Positions 15,334 to 23,934 of a stretch of DNA of 40,305 nucleotides are shown here, one piece after another. How positions within the stretch are numbered: the stretch's first letter is position 1; every line of letters begins with the position of its first letter. The notes beneath the pieces are model-generated. The model made no database searches. It was given only the letters and a program-made list of their open reading frames with translations, and was not told the DNA's origin. Source of the stretch: Anaerolineae bacterium (lineage in GTDB: Bacteria > Chloroflexota > Anaerolineae > B4-G1 > SLSP01); assembly GCA_016931185.1 (NCBI GenBank), contig JAFGFI010000130.1, forward strand, positions 1 to 40,305. Direction: 5' to 3'. Both the position numbers and the translations under genes were made by a program.

Positions 15334-15362
15334 TTGACAAAAAGGTTAGTTGTAGCTGCGAT
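15334..15362 (+). promoter_or_regulatory. possible promoter before the NahK-like gene
   Basis: A perfect TTGACA lies at 15334-15339, but the -10 position 17 nt later reads TGCGAT, a poor match. If active it would start the polysaccharide block about 48 nt upstream of the kinase ATG. Confidence 0.3.
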
Positions 15363-15416
15363 TTTCAAATCACGCTCTTAGAATGGTAAATAGAAAAAAT
15401 AGCAGGATGGTATAGT

Positions 15417-16517
15417 ATGGAATTTAATCTTTCAGAAATAGTTAAACACTTTCAACTTGATGGACAATTTGTGGACGCCAAATTGTATGGATTTGGACAT
15501 ATCAATGATACGTATGAGGTGTGTCTAAAAAATGGTGCGGATACGATGCAGCACTATGTTCTACAACGGATCAATCATCATGTCTTTAAAGATCCTGAAA
15601 AAGTGATGCATAATGTGATAGCCGTGATCGCACATTTACGGAATAAGATCATTGCAGAGGGTGGCGATCCAGACCGCGAAACATTGAATATTATCCCCAC
15701 GGCGAATGGAAAAACTTTATACAGGACGGAAGATGGATATTATTGGCGTGCTTATGTCTTTATAACTGGCGCGCAATCGTATCAAGTGGTTGAGAATTTG
15801 ACGCAGGTATATCACGCAGGGCGGGCTTTTGGTAGATTCCAATACTTGCTTTGTGATTTTCCGACGGATCAGTTGTTTGAAACTATCCCTGATTTTCACC
15901 ATACGCGCAAGCGTTTCGATACCTTTGTTGAAGCAGTAGAAAAAGATGTGCAGAATCGTGCGCGGACTGTTAGATCAGAAATTGCTTTTGTGGAGCAGAG
16001 AGTCCATGACACGACGGTGTTAATAGACTTGTTAGAACAGGGAGAATTGCCATTGCGTGTCACTCATAATGATACCAAATTTAACAATGTGATGCTCGAT
16101 GAGCGCACAAGTGAAGGTGTATGTGTGATTGATTTGGATACGGTAATGCCGGGACTCTCCCTCTATGATTTTGGCGATTTTGTCCGTTCTGCTGCCAATC
16201 CAGCTATGGAAGATGAACCCGATGTTTCCAAAGTATACCTGGATTTAGAGATTTTTAGGCATCTTACCCGAGGGTATATGGAGGAAGCGCGCAGCTTTTT
16301 GACCCCTTTGGAAATAGATTATCTCCCCTTTTCTGCTAAATTAATTGCTTTGGAGTTGGGGATGCGTTTTTTGACGGATCATTTAAATGGGGATACTTAC
16401 TTTAAAGTACATAGAGTGAATCATAACCTAGATCGCTGCCGTACCCAATTTAAGTTGGTATGTGATATAGAGGAGAATTTTCAGCGGATGACGGAAATTG
16501 TAGCGCAATATATATAA
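15417..16517 (+). CDS. nahK: NahK-like N-acetylhexosamine 1-kinase
   Basis: This 366-residue APH-fold kinase follows the pattern of bifidobacterial N-acetylhexosamine 1-kinase (NahK/LnpB). Matching blocks are GHINDTY near 27, LQRINHHVFKDPEKVMHN, EGGDPDRETL, ETIPDFHHT, the catalytic loop RVTHNDTKFNNVM near 212-225, DLDTVMPGLSLYDFGD near 240-255, and the tail FLTDHLNGDTYFKVHR. NahK makes GlcNAc-1-P or GalNAc-1-P, which feed UDP-sugar synthesis. Placement at the head of a polysaccharide block suggests precursor supply or sugar salvage. AGGATGG precedes the ATG. It is followed by its own hairpin, so it may be transcribed separately from the block. Confidence 0.88.
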   Translation: MEFNLSEIVKHFQLDGQFVDAKLYGFGHINDTYEVCLKNGADTMQHYVLQRINHHVFKDPEKVMHNVIAVIAHLRNKIIAEGGDPDRETLNIIPTANGKTLYRTEDGYYWRAYVFITGAQSYQVVENLTQVYHAGRAFGRFQYLLCDFPTDQLFETIPDFHHTRKRFDTFVEAVEKDVQNRARTVRSEIAFVEQRVHDTTVLIDLLEQGELPLRVTHNDTKFNNVMLDERTSEGVCVIDLDTVMPGLSLYDFGDFVRSAANPAMEDEPDVSKVYLDLEIFRHLTRGYMEEARSFLTPLEIDYLPFSAKLIALELGMRFLTDHLNGDTYFKVHRVNHNLDRCRTQFKLVCDIEENFQRMTEIVAQYI

Positions 16518-16563
16518 TTATCTATTATAATCCCGTTTTTTTTTGTAAAAACGAGTTTATTCT

Positions 16564-16602
16564 ACAGAACGGCGGCGCGTAAAAGACGCGCCGCCGTTCT
16601 GT
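16564..16602. terminator. strong 17-bp hairpin after the NahK-like gene
   Basis: Arms 16564-16580 and 16586-16602 (ACAGAACGGCGGCGCGT and its complement) pair perfectly around AAAAG. A run of nine T bases lies upstream (about 16536-16544) rather than after the stem, so the terminator call is tentative; the hairpin itself is certain. Confidence 0.6.
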
Positions 16603-16705
16603 GGTTGATGTTCAATAATACAGGGAATTTTTAAGAATTTTAATACCCGTTGGTTACGGTATATCCTGTATTATGTTAAATGAAGGTTATGATGGGGGGA
16701 GACGC

Positions 16706-17572
16706 ATGCAGAGGATGCGATTAGCAATAGCGAGTTTAATTTTTTGGTTTTTCCTTTTCTACAATGTAGAGCGACTGAGTAGGATAATCAATATTACTGA
16801 TATAGCCTATATATTTGTGCCGCTTGTAATCATTTTGATTGTGTTGCTTCGTCAATCGCGCCAACTGTCTTTGGGCCTGCTGTTGGGAGGGCCGGTTACG
16901 GTGTTTGTAATTCTTAAGACCTTGTTTAAGTCTGGGGTGTGGACAGATACATTATTGCTTACGATAACGGAAATTAGTTTTCTGATTGTATCTATTATCC
17001 TTGCTCGTTGGGTAGCATTAGGAATTGGTGAATTTGAAGATGCAATTGCTCACATTACTATTGGACAAGCGCAGGTTTCTATTCCTTCCTTTGCTACCGG
17101 TCAAGCTGAGATGTATCGAGAATTGAAACGCGCGCGTCACCATCAGCGTCCATTAGCTTTGGTTGCAGTCAGTGTTGACAAACAATCTATTGATGTTGCT
17201 GTAGATCGCATGGTACGCGATACACAATTGGTGATGATGCGGCAATATGTACTCTCGGATGTAGGTCGTAAACTGTGTGATATGTTGGATGATTACAACA
17301 TTATAGCGCACAATAATGATCGATTTTTTATTCTTTTGCCAGAAATGCCGGCGGCGCATTTAGAGGGATTGACCCAGCGTCTGTATGATGTTGTTGTAGA
17401 AGAGATGGGAGTACGATTACAGATCGGTGCGGCTGCATTTCCTGGAGATGCGATGACATTTGATGCGTTGGTAAAGAAAGCAACTAAAGATATGAAATAT
17501 CCTGATGCCGATAATCAGTTGAGACATTCATTACCGTCATCGACTTTGGTTTCAGACCATCAGGGTATGTAA
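16706..17572 (+). CDS. membrane protein with degenerate GGDEF domain
   Basis: The 288-residue protein has four hydrophobic helices in its first 115 residues, then a GGDEF-like domain starting MYRELKRARHHQRPLALVAVSVDK. The catalytic signature is replaced by NNDRF (as in AHNNDRFFILLPE) and the inhibitory RxxD position reads DDYN. Cyclic di-GMP synthesis and classical I-site binding are therefore both unlikely. The RLQIGAAAFPGDAMTFDALVKKA end matches the GGDEF C-terminal pattern. Start 16706 is chosen because GGGGGAG is just upstream; an ATG at 16673 is in frame. It lies 16 nt before the sugar transferase gene, so it may be a protein-interaction or regulatory subunit of the polysaccharide machinery. 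Confidence 0.75.
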   Translation: MQRMRLAIASLIFWFFLFYNVERLSRIINITDIAYIFVPLVIILIVLLRQSRQLSLGLLLGGPVTVFVILKTLFKSGVWTDTLLLTITEISFLIVSIILARWVALGIGEFEDAIAHITIGQAQVSIPSFATGQAEMYRELKRARHHQRPLALVAVSVDKQSIDVAVDRMVRDTQLVMMRQYVLSDVGRKLCDMLDDYNIIAHNNDRFFILLPEMPAAHLEGLTQRLYDVVVEEMGVRLQIGAAAFPGDAMTFDALVKKATKDMKYPDADNQLRHSLPSSTLVSDHQGM

Positions 17573-17588
17573 TCGAGGAGAAGAGAAA

Positions 17589-18326
17589 ATGAACCTGGTG
17601 ATTATCAATCCACCACAAATGTATACTGATCGTAAGTTATATCAAGGACTCAAGCGTGTGTTTGATGTTTTGCTATCGATAGTGCTTTTACCTTTTGCTC
17701 TTCCGTTGATATTTGTATGTGCCCTGGCAGTGCAATTAGATTCCGATGGACCGGCGTTTTTTATTCAAGAGCGGGTAGGAAAAGATGGTCGACGTTTTCG
17801 GATTTACAAATTCCGTACGATGCAACATAACCTGGACGATAGCTCGCATCGCGCTTTCATGAAAGCGTTTGTCAATGGACAGATCGGCAATGTGCAATCA
17901 GAGACTGATTTGAATAATGTACAGGCTTTTCACAGAGCTTTTATATCGTCTGAAGTGAATAGTGGACGGCAGATTTTTAAACCGGCCCATGATTCACAGA
18001 TTACACATGTGGGGCGTATTTTGCGCAAGACTAGCCTGGATGAGTTGCCACAGATTTTCAATATAATTAAAGGTGAGATGAGTTGGATTGGCCCACGTCC
18101 TAACGTGACCTGGGAAGTAGAGGCTTACCAGCCGTGGCATTATGAACGATTGGAAGTGCTACCCGGCATTACTGGATTGGCGCAAGTTAATGGTCGGAGT
18201 GGTATAAATTTCGATACTATAGTACAATATGATGTAGCTTATGTAGAAAATCAGAATTTGGGTTTGGACTTAAAAATTCTGTGGCAGACGGTGGCTACTA
18301 TTTTTACGGGGCGGGGTGCCAGTTGA
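17589..18326 (+). CDS. initiating undecaprenyl-phosphate sugar transferase (WcaJ/ExoY-type)
   Basis: The 245-residue protein has one N-terminal membrane segment (KRVFDVLLSIVLLPFALPLIFVCALAV) and the bacterial sugar-transferase blocks: ERVGKDGRRFRIYKFRTM, RKTSLDELPQIFNIIKGEMSWIGPRP, LPGITGLAQVNGRSG and YDVAYVEN. It transfers a sugar-phosphate from a UDP-sugar to undecaprenyl phosphate, the first step of Wzy- or ABC-dependent polysaccharide synthesis at the inner membrane. The conserved DE (SLDELPQ) is present. The Wzz-GGDEF gene follows after 34 nt. An insert of about 40 residues between the KFRTM and RKTSLDE blocks is longer than in the shortest family members. Confidence 0.93.
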   Translation: MNLVIINPPQMYTDRKLYQGLKRVFDVLLSIVLLPFALPLIFVCALAVQLDSDGPAFFIQERVGKDGRRFRIYKFRTMQHNLDDSSHRAFMKAFVNGQIGNVQSETDLNNVQAFHRAFISSEVNSGRQIFKPAHDSQITHVGRILRKTSLDELPQIFNIIKGEMSWIGPRPNVTWEVEAYQPWHYERLEVLPGITGLAQVNGRSGINFDTIVQYDVAYVENQNLGLDLKILWQTVATIFTGRGAS

Positions 18327-18360
18327 CCTTTGCCCGATTGATTGGGTAAAGAGGATTCTT

Positions 18361-19473
18361 ATGGAACTTAAGCGTTATCTCCAAATTATTGGGAAAGGCT
18401 GGTGGTTGGTTCTGCCGGCCATTTTACTATCTATCAGCGTAGGATTGTTTATTACTTACAATCAATCGCCTGTTTATCGCACGAAGGCTACATTTATTGT
18501 TAGCCCGAATGTTATTTTTAGTGAGGATCCTAATGATGTACTCAGAGGATTGACCTACATCGGTAAGCGTGAGGGGGTGATGTCTACTTATGTGGAGATC
18601 GCGTCAAGTAGCACGGTCCGTAATGCTGTTTACGAAGAGTTGGGTCTTACAAAAGCCCAGAAAGCCCATCTGCAAGTTAGTAGTGAGTTACTTTCTTCTA
18701 CAAATATTATAGAGATCTCTGTTGAAAGTGATGATCCCGCATTGGCTCAAGTAGTAGCGGATGCTATTGGAGAGCAAACTACTAAGTATGTGAAGGGCTT
18801 ATATGAGATCTATGACATGAAACCTCTTGACCCGGCCTATCTGCCTTCGTCGCCTTTTAAACCACAAAAAACAGAGAATTTGATTCTAGCCACGTTGTTG
18901 GGAGCGATTATTGGAATTGGAGCTGCTTTCCTATTGGATTATTTGGGTGCATCAGGGGATGTTATGGGTTTGAATATCCTGGATTCTGCCACTGGCATTT
19001 ACAATCGTTCTTACTTTTTGCAGAGATTGAGTGAGGAACTAAGCCGGTCCAAACGTCATCAACGTCCTCTGTCGTTAGCATTAATGAGTGTGGAGAACCT
19101 GGACGTCGTTCTAGATGCGCAATCTCATTTGAGAGATGAGGCGCTGCGTCAGGTTGGAGTCTTTATGAAACAAAGTTTGCGTACAGAAGATTTGGTGGCC
19201 CGCTTTGAAGATAATACATTTGCCCTACTTTTCCCGGATACTACTGGTTCGGATGCCGAACTTTTGCTGCAGAGTTTACATACCCGGATTGAGTGGAATG
19301 TTTTTGAGCTGAACAACGGAGCAAAGCTTAATCTGGTGCCTAGTTCAGGTATTGTAACGTATGATTTTAACGGTACTGGTCGTGACGAGTTGGTTTCCAG
19401 GTTGACAAAAACTTTGCAGTATGCTCGAGATGAAGGTTACGGCAAGGTCTATTTGCTACCTGATGATAACTGA
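18361..19473 (+). CDS. Wzz-type polysaccharide co-polymerase fused to a degenerate GGDEF domain
   Basis: The 370-residue protein starts with a Wzz domain: TM1 about 14-31, a periplasmic region with VYRTKATFIVSP and an FKPQKTE stretch before TM2 (about 173-195). A cytoplasmic GGDEF domain follows from about 210 (DSATGIYNRSYFLQRLSEELSRSKRHQRPLSLALMSVENLD). The GGDEF signature reads EDNTF (283-287), so cyclase activity is not expected. The I-site motif RTED (274-277) lies exactly five residues before it, the canonical RxxD spacing. This resembles cyclic di-GMP receptors built from dead cyclases, such as PelD. Start 18361 has GAGG upstream. Wzz proteins set glycan chain length; the fusion suggests direct second-messenger control. 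Confidence 0.85.
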   Translation: MELKRYLQIIGKGWWLVLPAILLSISVGLFITYNQSPVYRTKATFIVSPNVIFSEDPNDVLRGLTYIGKREGVMSTYVEIASSSTVRNAVYEELGLTKAQKAHLQVSSELLSSTNIIEISVESDDPALAQVVADAIGEQTTKYVKGLYEIYDMKPLDPAYLPSSPFKPQKTENLILATLLGAIIGIGAAFLLDYLGASGDVMGLNILDSATGIYNRSYFLQRLSEELSRSKRHQRPLSLALMSVENLDVVLDAQSHLRDEALRQVGVFMKQSLRTEDLVARFEDNTFALLFPDTTGSDAELLLQSLHTRIEWNVFELNNGAKLNLVPSSGIVTYDFNGTGRDELVSRLTKTLQYARDEGYGKVYLLPDDN

Positions 19474-19480
19474 GTCACGG

Positions 19481-22327
19481 ATGTGTTTAATGTTAAGGAT
19501 ATTTATAAGAGAATGTCGAAAATGTGTAAGCGAGCATGCTATATTTCCTCATTCTGTTTTGTGGATAAGGCTATTGGCGTTACCCATTTTGGTGGCTGCG
19601 GTGGGGTTATTCCCCGAAGTATGTCAGGCTCAGGAAGTTGGGATCCCTGCGCCTGTTGTTTCCCTCACTTACCAAACTACATTTGAAGCATTAGGGTATA
19701 GTGAGTACATCCTGGAAAGCCCTGTTGCGCAGCAGGAATATGCGTTTAGGTTACCTGAAGGATGGCTGGTGAACGGCGGTAGCTACCTGGATCTCGAGTT
19801 TAGCTATTTTTTCACCGAACTAGAGCAAAAAGAAGGAGTAGAGTTACGCGGGTTTGGCCAGTTATCGGTCTCGATGGATGGTTCACAGTTGGCAGTTTAT
19901 ACTCTGGATGCCGCTACACTGGAGCGTCAAAGGTTACGTGTCAATTTACCTCCTAATTTACTTAATGACCAGCCTGGGAAACGCCACGAGGTTGTTGTCG
20001 CTCTAAATGCCTGGTTTTTGTGTGACACCGTACATGTAGGTGAATTAATCGTTCATCCTGAGTCTACACTCTTTTTTAATTACACACTGAATCCCTTCGT
20101 GCTAGATCTGGCCGATTACCCGCGCCCATTTTCACAGAATGCTTTTGATCTGGATTATGTGCGGTTTATCTTGCCCGCGCAACCTTCTGAAGCAGAGATC
20201 CGTACAGCAGCTACTATTGCGGCCGGGTTAGGTGATTTAGCAGGTAGTAATATGGTTATCAGTGTAACCACGGATGTGGATTGGCTGCGCTTGGTTGAGG
20301 CCGGTCAAGCTGGCGGTGACCATTTGTTTGTGATTGGATCACCCGATCGTAATCAATTGATTCCTAAGCTTAGTGATAACGAGGCGATTTCACTACCTAT
20401 TTCTATGTATCAAAGGACTTTGTCGTTACATACCCAGGGACCACAGATCGTCGGTCCAGGGGATATTTTTACTTATGTGATAAGTATTACAAATACTACC
20501 TCTGCCCTCGCCCAGGATTTTACGCTTATTGATGATTTGCCGCTCCTCACTGATTGGGTAAGCTGTGATCCTGAATGTACGGAGGTGGATGAGGAATCTC
20601 TGTCAGATAGAGTTTTTTGGTCGTTATCCCCCTTGGCCCCAGGCGAGCATACTGTTTTTTCTGTAACACTTCAGCTTCGTGAGATCCAGCATCTATCCTC
20701 GACCCTTTCTTTGTTAGAGAATATGGTTGTTCTGGCGGGTGAAACCCAGAAGCCTGTAAACATTAGTTCTCTATCCACGCGCGTTGGCGATGAACTTGGA
20801 AAAGAACTGGTAGGTTCACCTGTTCAGAGTAACTATTTTTTTACACGAGAGGGATCTCCTGTGCCTGAAGGTGATGGTGTTCTCCAGGAAATTCTCTCAC
20901 CCTGGGACCCTCAAAAAGTAATGCTTATCATTACTGGACTTAGTGATGACGCGGTTCACAAAGCCGCACAAGCTTTGGGTTTGGATACCGGCTTATTAGA
21001 TATGGAAGGCCCTGACGAGTTAATACGTGAAATTCGACCTTCTCCGCCGGTCACAGAAACTTGGATGTCTGATTTCACGTTGGCCGACCTCGGGTACGGG
21101 GATCGGATTGAGTATGGTATTTATCCGCGCAGTCCGAAAGTGGATTACTGGTTTGATATACCCGGAAGTTGGTATTATACAAATGCGTCATATCTATATT
21201 TGCATTTCGTGTATTCTGGGATGATAGATGTACAAAACTCGTCATTAACCATCTTGCTGAATAATTCTCCGCTATCTACAATTTCGCTCACGCAAACAAA
21301 TACTACTGAGCATAGTTTACTGCTCAATATACCGGCTACAGATCTGAAGCCTGGAGCTAATAACAAGCTTTCTGTCCAATCTTTTATACGTTTAGAGAAT
21401 GGTGATGAATGTCGGAATTTTGATTTGACCCAGGCTTGGTTAAAAGTTTTTCAGGACTCGCGATTGCATTTCGAGATGCGACAAGAAAAGCGCGTGACCG
21501 AGTTGGCGCTAGAGCACTTTCCCTCTCCCTTTGATGATATGCCGGATTTGGGTGATTTGCTTTTTGTGCTTCCGTCTAATCCTACCGCGATTGAAGTCGA
21601 AGCACTGCTCCGGATAGCTTCTAGGTTGGGCAGGTCTACTAACGTTGAAAAAATAAATTCAAGGGTGTCCTTGGGGCGACCTGCGGATGCACTTTTACAA
21701 AATTATCATATTATCGTTATGGGTCGCCCAACGCGTAATCCGTTGATTCAGGAAATCAATGCCTCATTGCCGCAGCCGTTTATTTCTGCTACTGATGAAG
21801 TGGAAAACTGGATGGGGGAGGTGTTGTTGCGTCTACCATCTCATATCCCGTTAGGTTATGTTCAAGAACTTCAATCTCCCTGGAATGAGGAGTTATCGTT
21901 TCTTGTTGTAACAGGGACGCAGGATGAGGCAGTCGCCTGGGCTGCGTATATGTTAGGTAGTCAATCCTGGCGCTTTAAGGGTAATTTGGCTCTTGTGCGT
22001 GAGGGTACAACGGGAATGGAAGTTCATACTTTTGATACTCGCCGCCTAAGCAACAGCGGGCAGACGGCGGCTTTACTCACAGTTGTTTCAGAGTTGACGT
22101 TGACTTTGACGGCCACTGCGACACCCACTGTCGCGCTAACCCTTGAGAATGCTATCAATGTCACGCCTACATTGATAGCATCCACTACGAATGACAATCC
22201 GCCTGAGCCAGCAGGGATAGCAGGATTGCCAGTTTGGGTGATAGGTTTCATCGGGTTCACAGGAGTAGTGATAGTTGCTATGTTTGCTATAGTTATCTGG
22301 CGCTTTCAACGGCGGAAAGTTAAATAG
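19481..22327 (+). CDS. BcsB-like periplasmic polysaccharide protein with inserted DUF11-type domain
   Basis: The product is about 948 residues. A signal peptide (LLALPILVAAVGLFPEVCQAQ) precedes a first carbohydrate-binding/flavodoxin-like pair ending in DHLFVIGSPDRNQLI. A DUF11-like beta-sandwich follows (about 330-435, ITNTTSALAQDFTLIDDLPL), then a second pair ending in YHIIVMGRPTRNPLI. A Thr-rich linker and a single C-terminal membrane helix with RRKVK close it. BcsB has this duplicated layout and guides cellulose through the periplasm with BcsA. No BcsA-like synthase is in the window. The start is uncertain: in-frame ATGs exist at 19421, 19463, 19481 and 19490, and none has a good ribosome-binding site. 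Confidence 0.78.
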   Translation: MCLMLRIFIRECRKCVSEHAIFPHSVLWIRLLALPILVAAVGLFPEVCQAQEVGIPAPVVSLTYQTTFEALGYSEYILESPVAQQEYAFRLPEGWLVNGGSYLDLEFSYFFTELEQKEGVELRGFGQLSVSMDGSQLAVYTLDAATLERQRLRVNLPPNLLNDQPGKRHEVVVALNAWFLCDTVHVGELIVHPESTLFFNYTLNPFVLDLADYPRPFSQNAFDLDYVRFILPAQPSEAEIRTAATIAAGLGDLAGSNMVISVTTDVDWLRLVEAGQAGGDHLFVIGSPDRNQLIPKLSDNEAISLPISMYQRTLSLHTQGPQIVGPGDIFTYVISITNTTSALAQDFTLIDDLPLLTDWVSCDPECTEVDEESLSDRVFWSLSPLAPGEHTVFSVTLQLREIQHLSSTLSLLENMVVLAGETQKPVNISSLSTRVGDELGKELVGSPVQSNYFFTREGSPVPEGDGVLQEILSPWDPQKVMLIITGLSDDAVHKAAQALGLDTGLLDMEGPDELIREIRPSPPVTETWMSDFTLADLGYGDRIEYGIYPRSPKVDYWFDIPGSWYYTNASYLYLHFVYSGMIDVQNSSLTILLNNSPLSTISLTQTNTTEHSLLLNIPATDLKPGANNKLSVQSFIRLENGDECRNFDLTQAWLKVFQDSRLHFEMRQEKRVTELALEHFPSPFDDMPDLGDLLFVLPSNPTAIEVEALLRIASRLGRSTNVEKINSRVSLGRPADALLQNYHIIVMGRPTRNPLIQEINASLPQPFISATDEVENWMGEVLLRLPSHIPLGYVQELQSPWNEELSFLVVTGTQDEAVAWAAYMLGSQSWRFKGNLALVREGTTGMEVHTFDTRRLSNSGQTAALLTVVSELTLTLTATATPTVALTLENAINVTPTLIASTTNDNPPEPAGIAGLPVWVIGFIGFTGVVIVAMFAIVIWRFQRRKVK

Positions 22328-22332
22328 GATAT

Positions 22333-23838
22333 ATGATGTTTAATCCTAATAACTTCGTAGCCGTTCACGGTATCAAACAACCTCCATTAGCTTTTTTGCA
22401 AAGAGTACGTAAGCGGTTGTATTTTCTCATTCCCCCACTGTTGTTGGTGATAACTGTTGTTTTGGTAGCTGTTGCCAGTTTTGGGGCTTTTAAGATTAGT
22501 ACAAGATTTGTTAAGGCCATGTTGGCGGGAGTGGTGTTTTTTTTGTTGACGCTTTGGGGGGAAGAGTTTGTGCTTTTGGCACCAATCGCTATTAGTACGA
22601 CACTGCTTGATGTTCAAAGTCTCCCCTATCTATTTGGGTTTTCGTCTGATGAACTGGTGGTCTTTTTTCTCTTAGGGTTGGTTTTGGTCAACTATTTGTC
22701 AGGTAAGAATAGCTTTGTGCATACTCCACTCGATTGGCCTGTCTTTCTTTTTGTTATCGCTACTATTATTTCCCTACTAAATGCTAAATATAATCTTGGT
22801 ACTGTCTCGAATTTTAGGAATTTTGTTTCGCGAATGATGGTCATGTACTTAGTTTTCTTTGTAGTCACCAATCTTATTAGAACTCGGCGACAATTGATGA
22901 GATTGCTTGGTGGAATGTTGATTCTGGCTTCCATCACGGCTGTTTTGGTAGTAGTGCAGCAGGCTTTAGGTGGGAAGACGATGATTTTACCTTTCCAGGA
23001 GCACGTAAATAATGCTACCGTGTTAGGTCAAGAACTGGTTGGTGTAGGTCGGATTTCGTCACCGGGTTCAGCTTTGGTTTATGTGCTGCTCTTTCCCGTT
23101 TTTATCTTGTATACGACACCTGAGTATATGGGATCTCGCAAGTGGTTATTATTTATTCCTGTCGTTTTCTTTCCTATGGCAATTGCTTTTACGTTTACTA
23201 GAGGCCTTTGGATAGGAACCGCTTTTTCTGCCATAGTTTTCATTTTTTTGGGGCGAGACCGGAGAAAAAGTTTTGTGTTGTTAGTCTTGGCTCTAGTCAT
23301 TATGTCCTATTTGTTAGTCCCTTTGCTAGGAGCATATTTCCCGCGCGTAAATACTATTGTTGCCGGGCTTGCTGCACGGTTCGGTTCCCTTTTCGCCGAT
23401 GATGAGTTAGTATATGATTCCTCAACGCAATGGCGGCTTAAGGAGAATGAACTGGCGTTGGCTAAGGTTAAGGAATATCCTATTTTGGGAATTGGCCCTG
23501 GAGCTGATTATCGCGCCGAATGGTATGAGGGCGATGACTTGATGCATTACGTGCATAATGGGTATCTCTGGTTGCTAGTGGACTTTGGTCTCGTTGCGGC
23601 TATAATGTTTTTGTGGTTCTCAATCGTTTACCTTGTCAGGGCATTTCTCTTTGGGTCTTGTCTTCATGACAGGATTTTAGGTGGTCTGGTAATTGGTTTG
23701 GCATTGAGCTATCTCGCGCTGTTGGTGTGTAATATATCTTCCCCTAGATTGTTTTCAGCGAAGTATATTTTGCTTGTCAGTTTTATACTAGGGATAAGTG
23801 AGGTTGCTATCAAATTAGATCGGGAGCGTGCTTCATAA
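22333..23838 (+). CDS. O-antigen ligase/polymerase family membrane protein (Wzy/WaaL-like)
   Basis: The 501-residue protein has about ten or more hydrophobic segments and the Wzy_C/O-antigen ligase pattern near its C-terminus: RLKENELALAKVKEYPILGIGPGADYR, then HYVHNGYLWLLVDFGL. These periplasmic-loop residues are typical of enzymes that polymerise or ligate lipid-linked glycans. Polymerase (Wzy) and ligase (WaaL) cannot be told apart by sequence alone; the neighbouring Wzz gene favours a polymerase. Two ATGs (22333 and 22336) follow AGGATAT. It follows the BcsB-like gene by 5 nt. Confidence 0.85.
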   Translation: MMFNPNNFVAVHGIKQPPLAFLQRVRKRLYFLIPPLLLVITVVLVAVASFGAFKISTRFVKAMLAGVVFFLLTLWGEEFVLLAPIAISTTLLDVQSLPYLFGFSSDELVVFFLLGLVLVNYLSGKNSFVHTPLDWPVFLFVIATIISLLNAKYNLGTVSNFRNFVSRMMVMYLVFFVVTNLIRTRRQLMRLLGGMLILASITAVLVVVQQALGGKTMILPFQEHVNNATVLGQELVGVGRISSPGSALVYVLLFPVFILYTTPEYMGSRKWLLFIPVVFFPMAIAFTFTRGLWIGTAFSAIVFIFLGRDRRKSFVLLVLALVIMSYLLVPLLGAYFPRVNTIVAGLAARFGSLFADDELVYDSSTQWRLKENELALAKVKEYPILGIGPGADYRAEWYEGDDLMHYVHNGYLWLLVDFGLVAAIMFLWFSIVYLVRAFLFGSCLHDRILGGLVIGLALSYLALLVCNISSPRLFSAKYILLVSFILGISEVAIKLDRERAS

Positions 23839-23934
23839 TGGATTGACTGAAAGGGCAACATGTGGACAGATGCATGCGGCCAACATCCCCTTTGTTAGTT
23901 AGAACAGGAATTGTAAATTTTTATCAGGAGAATT

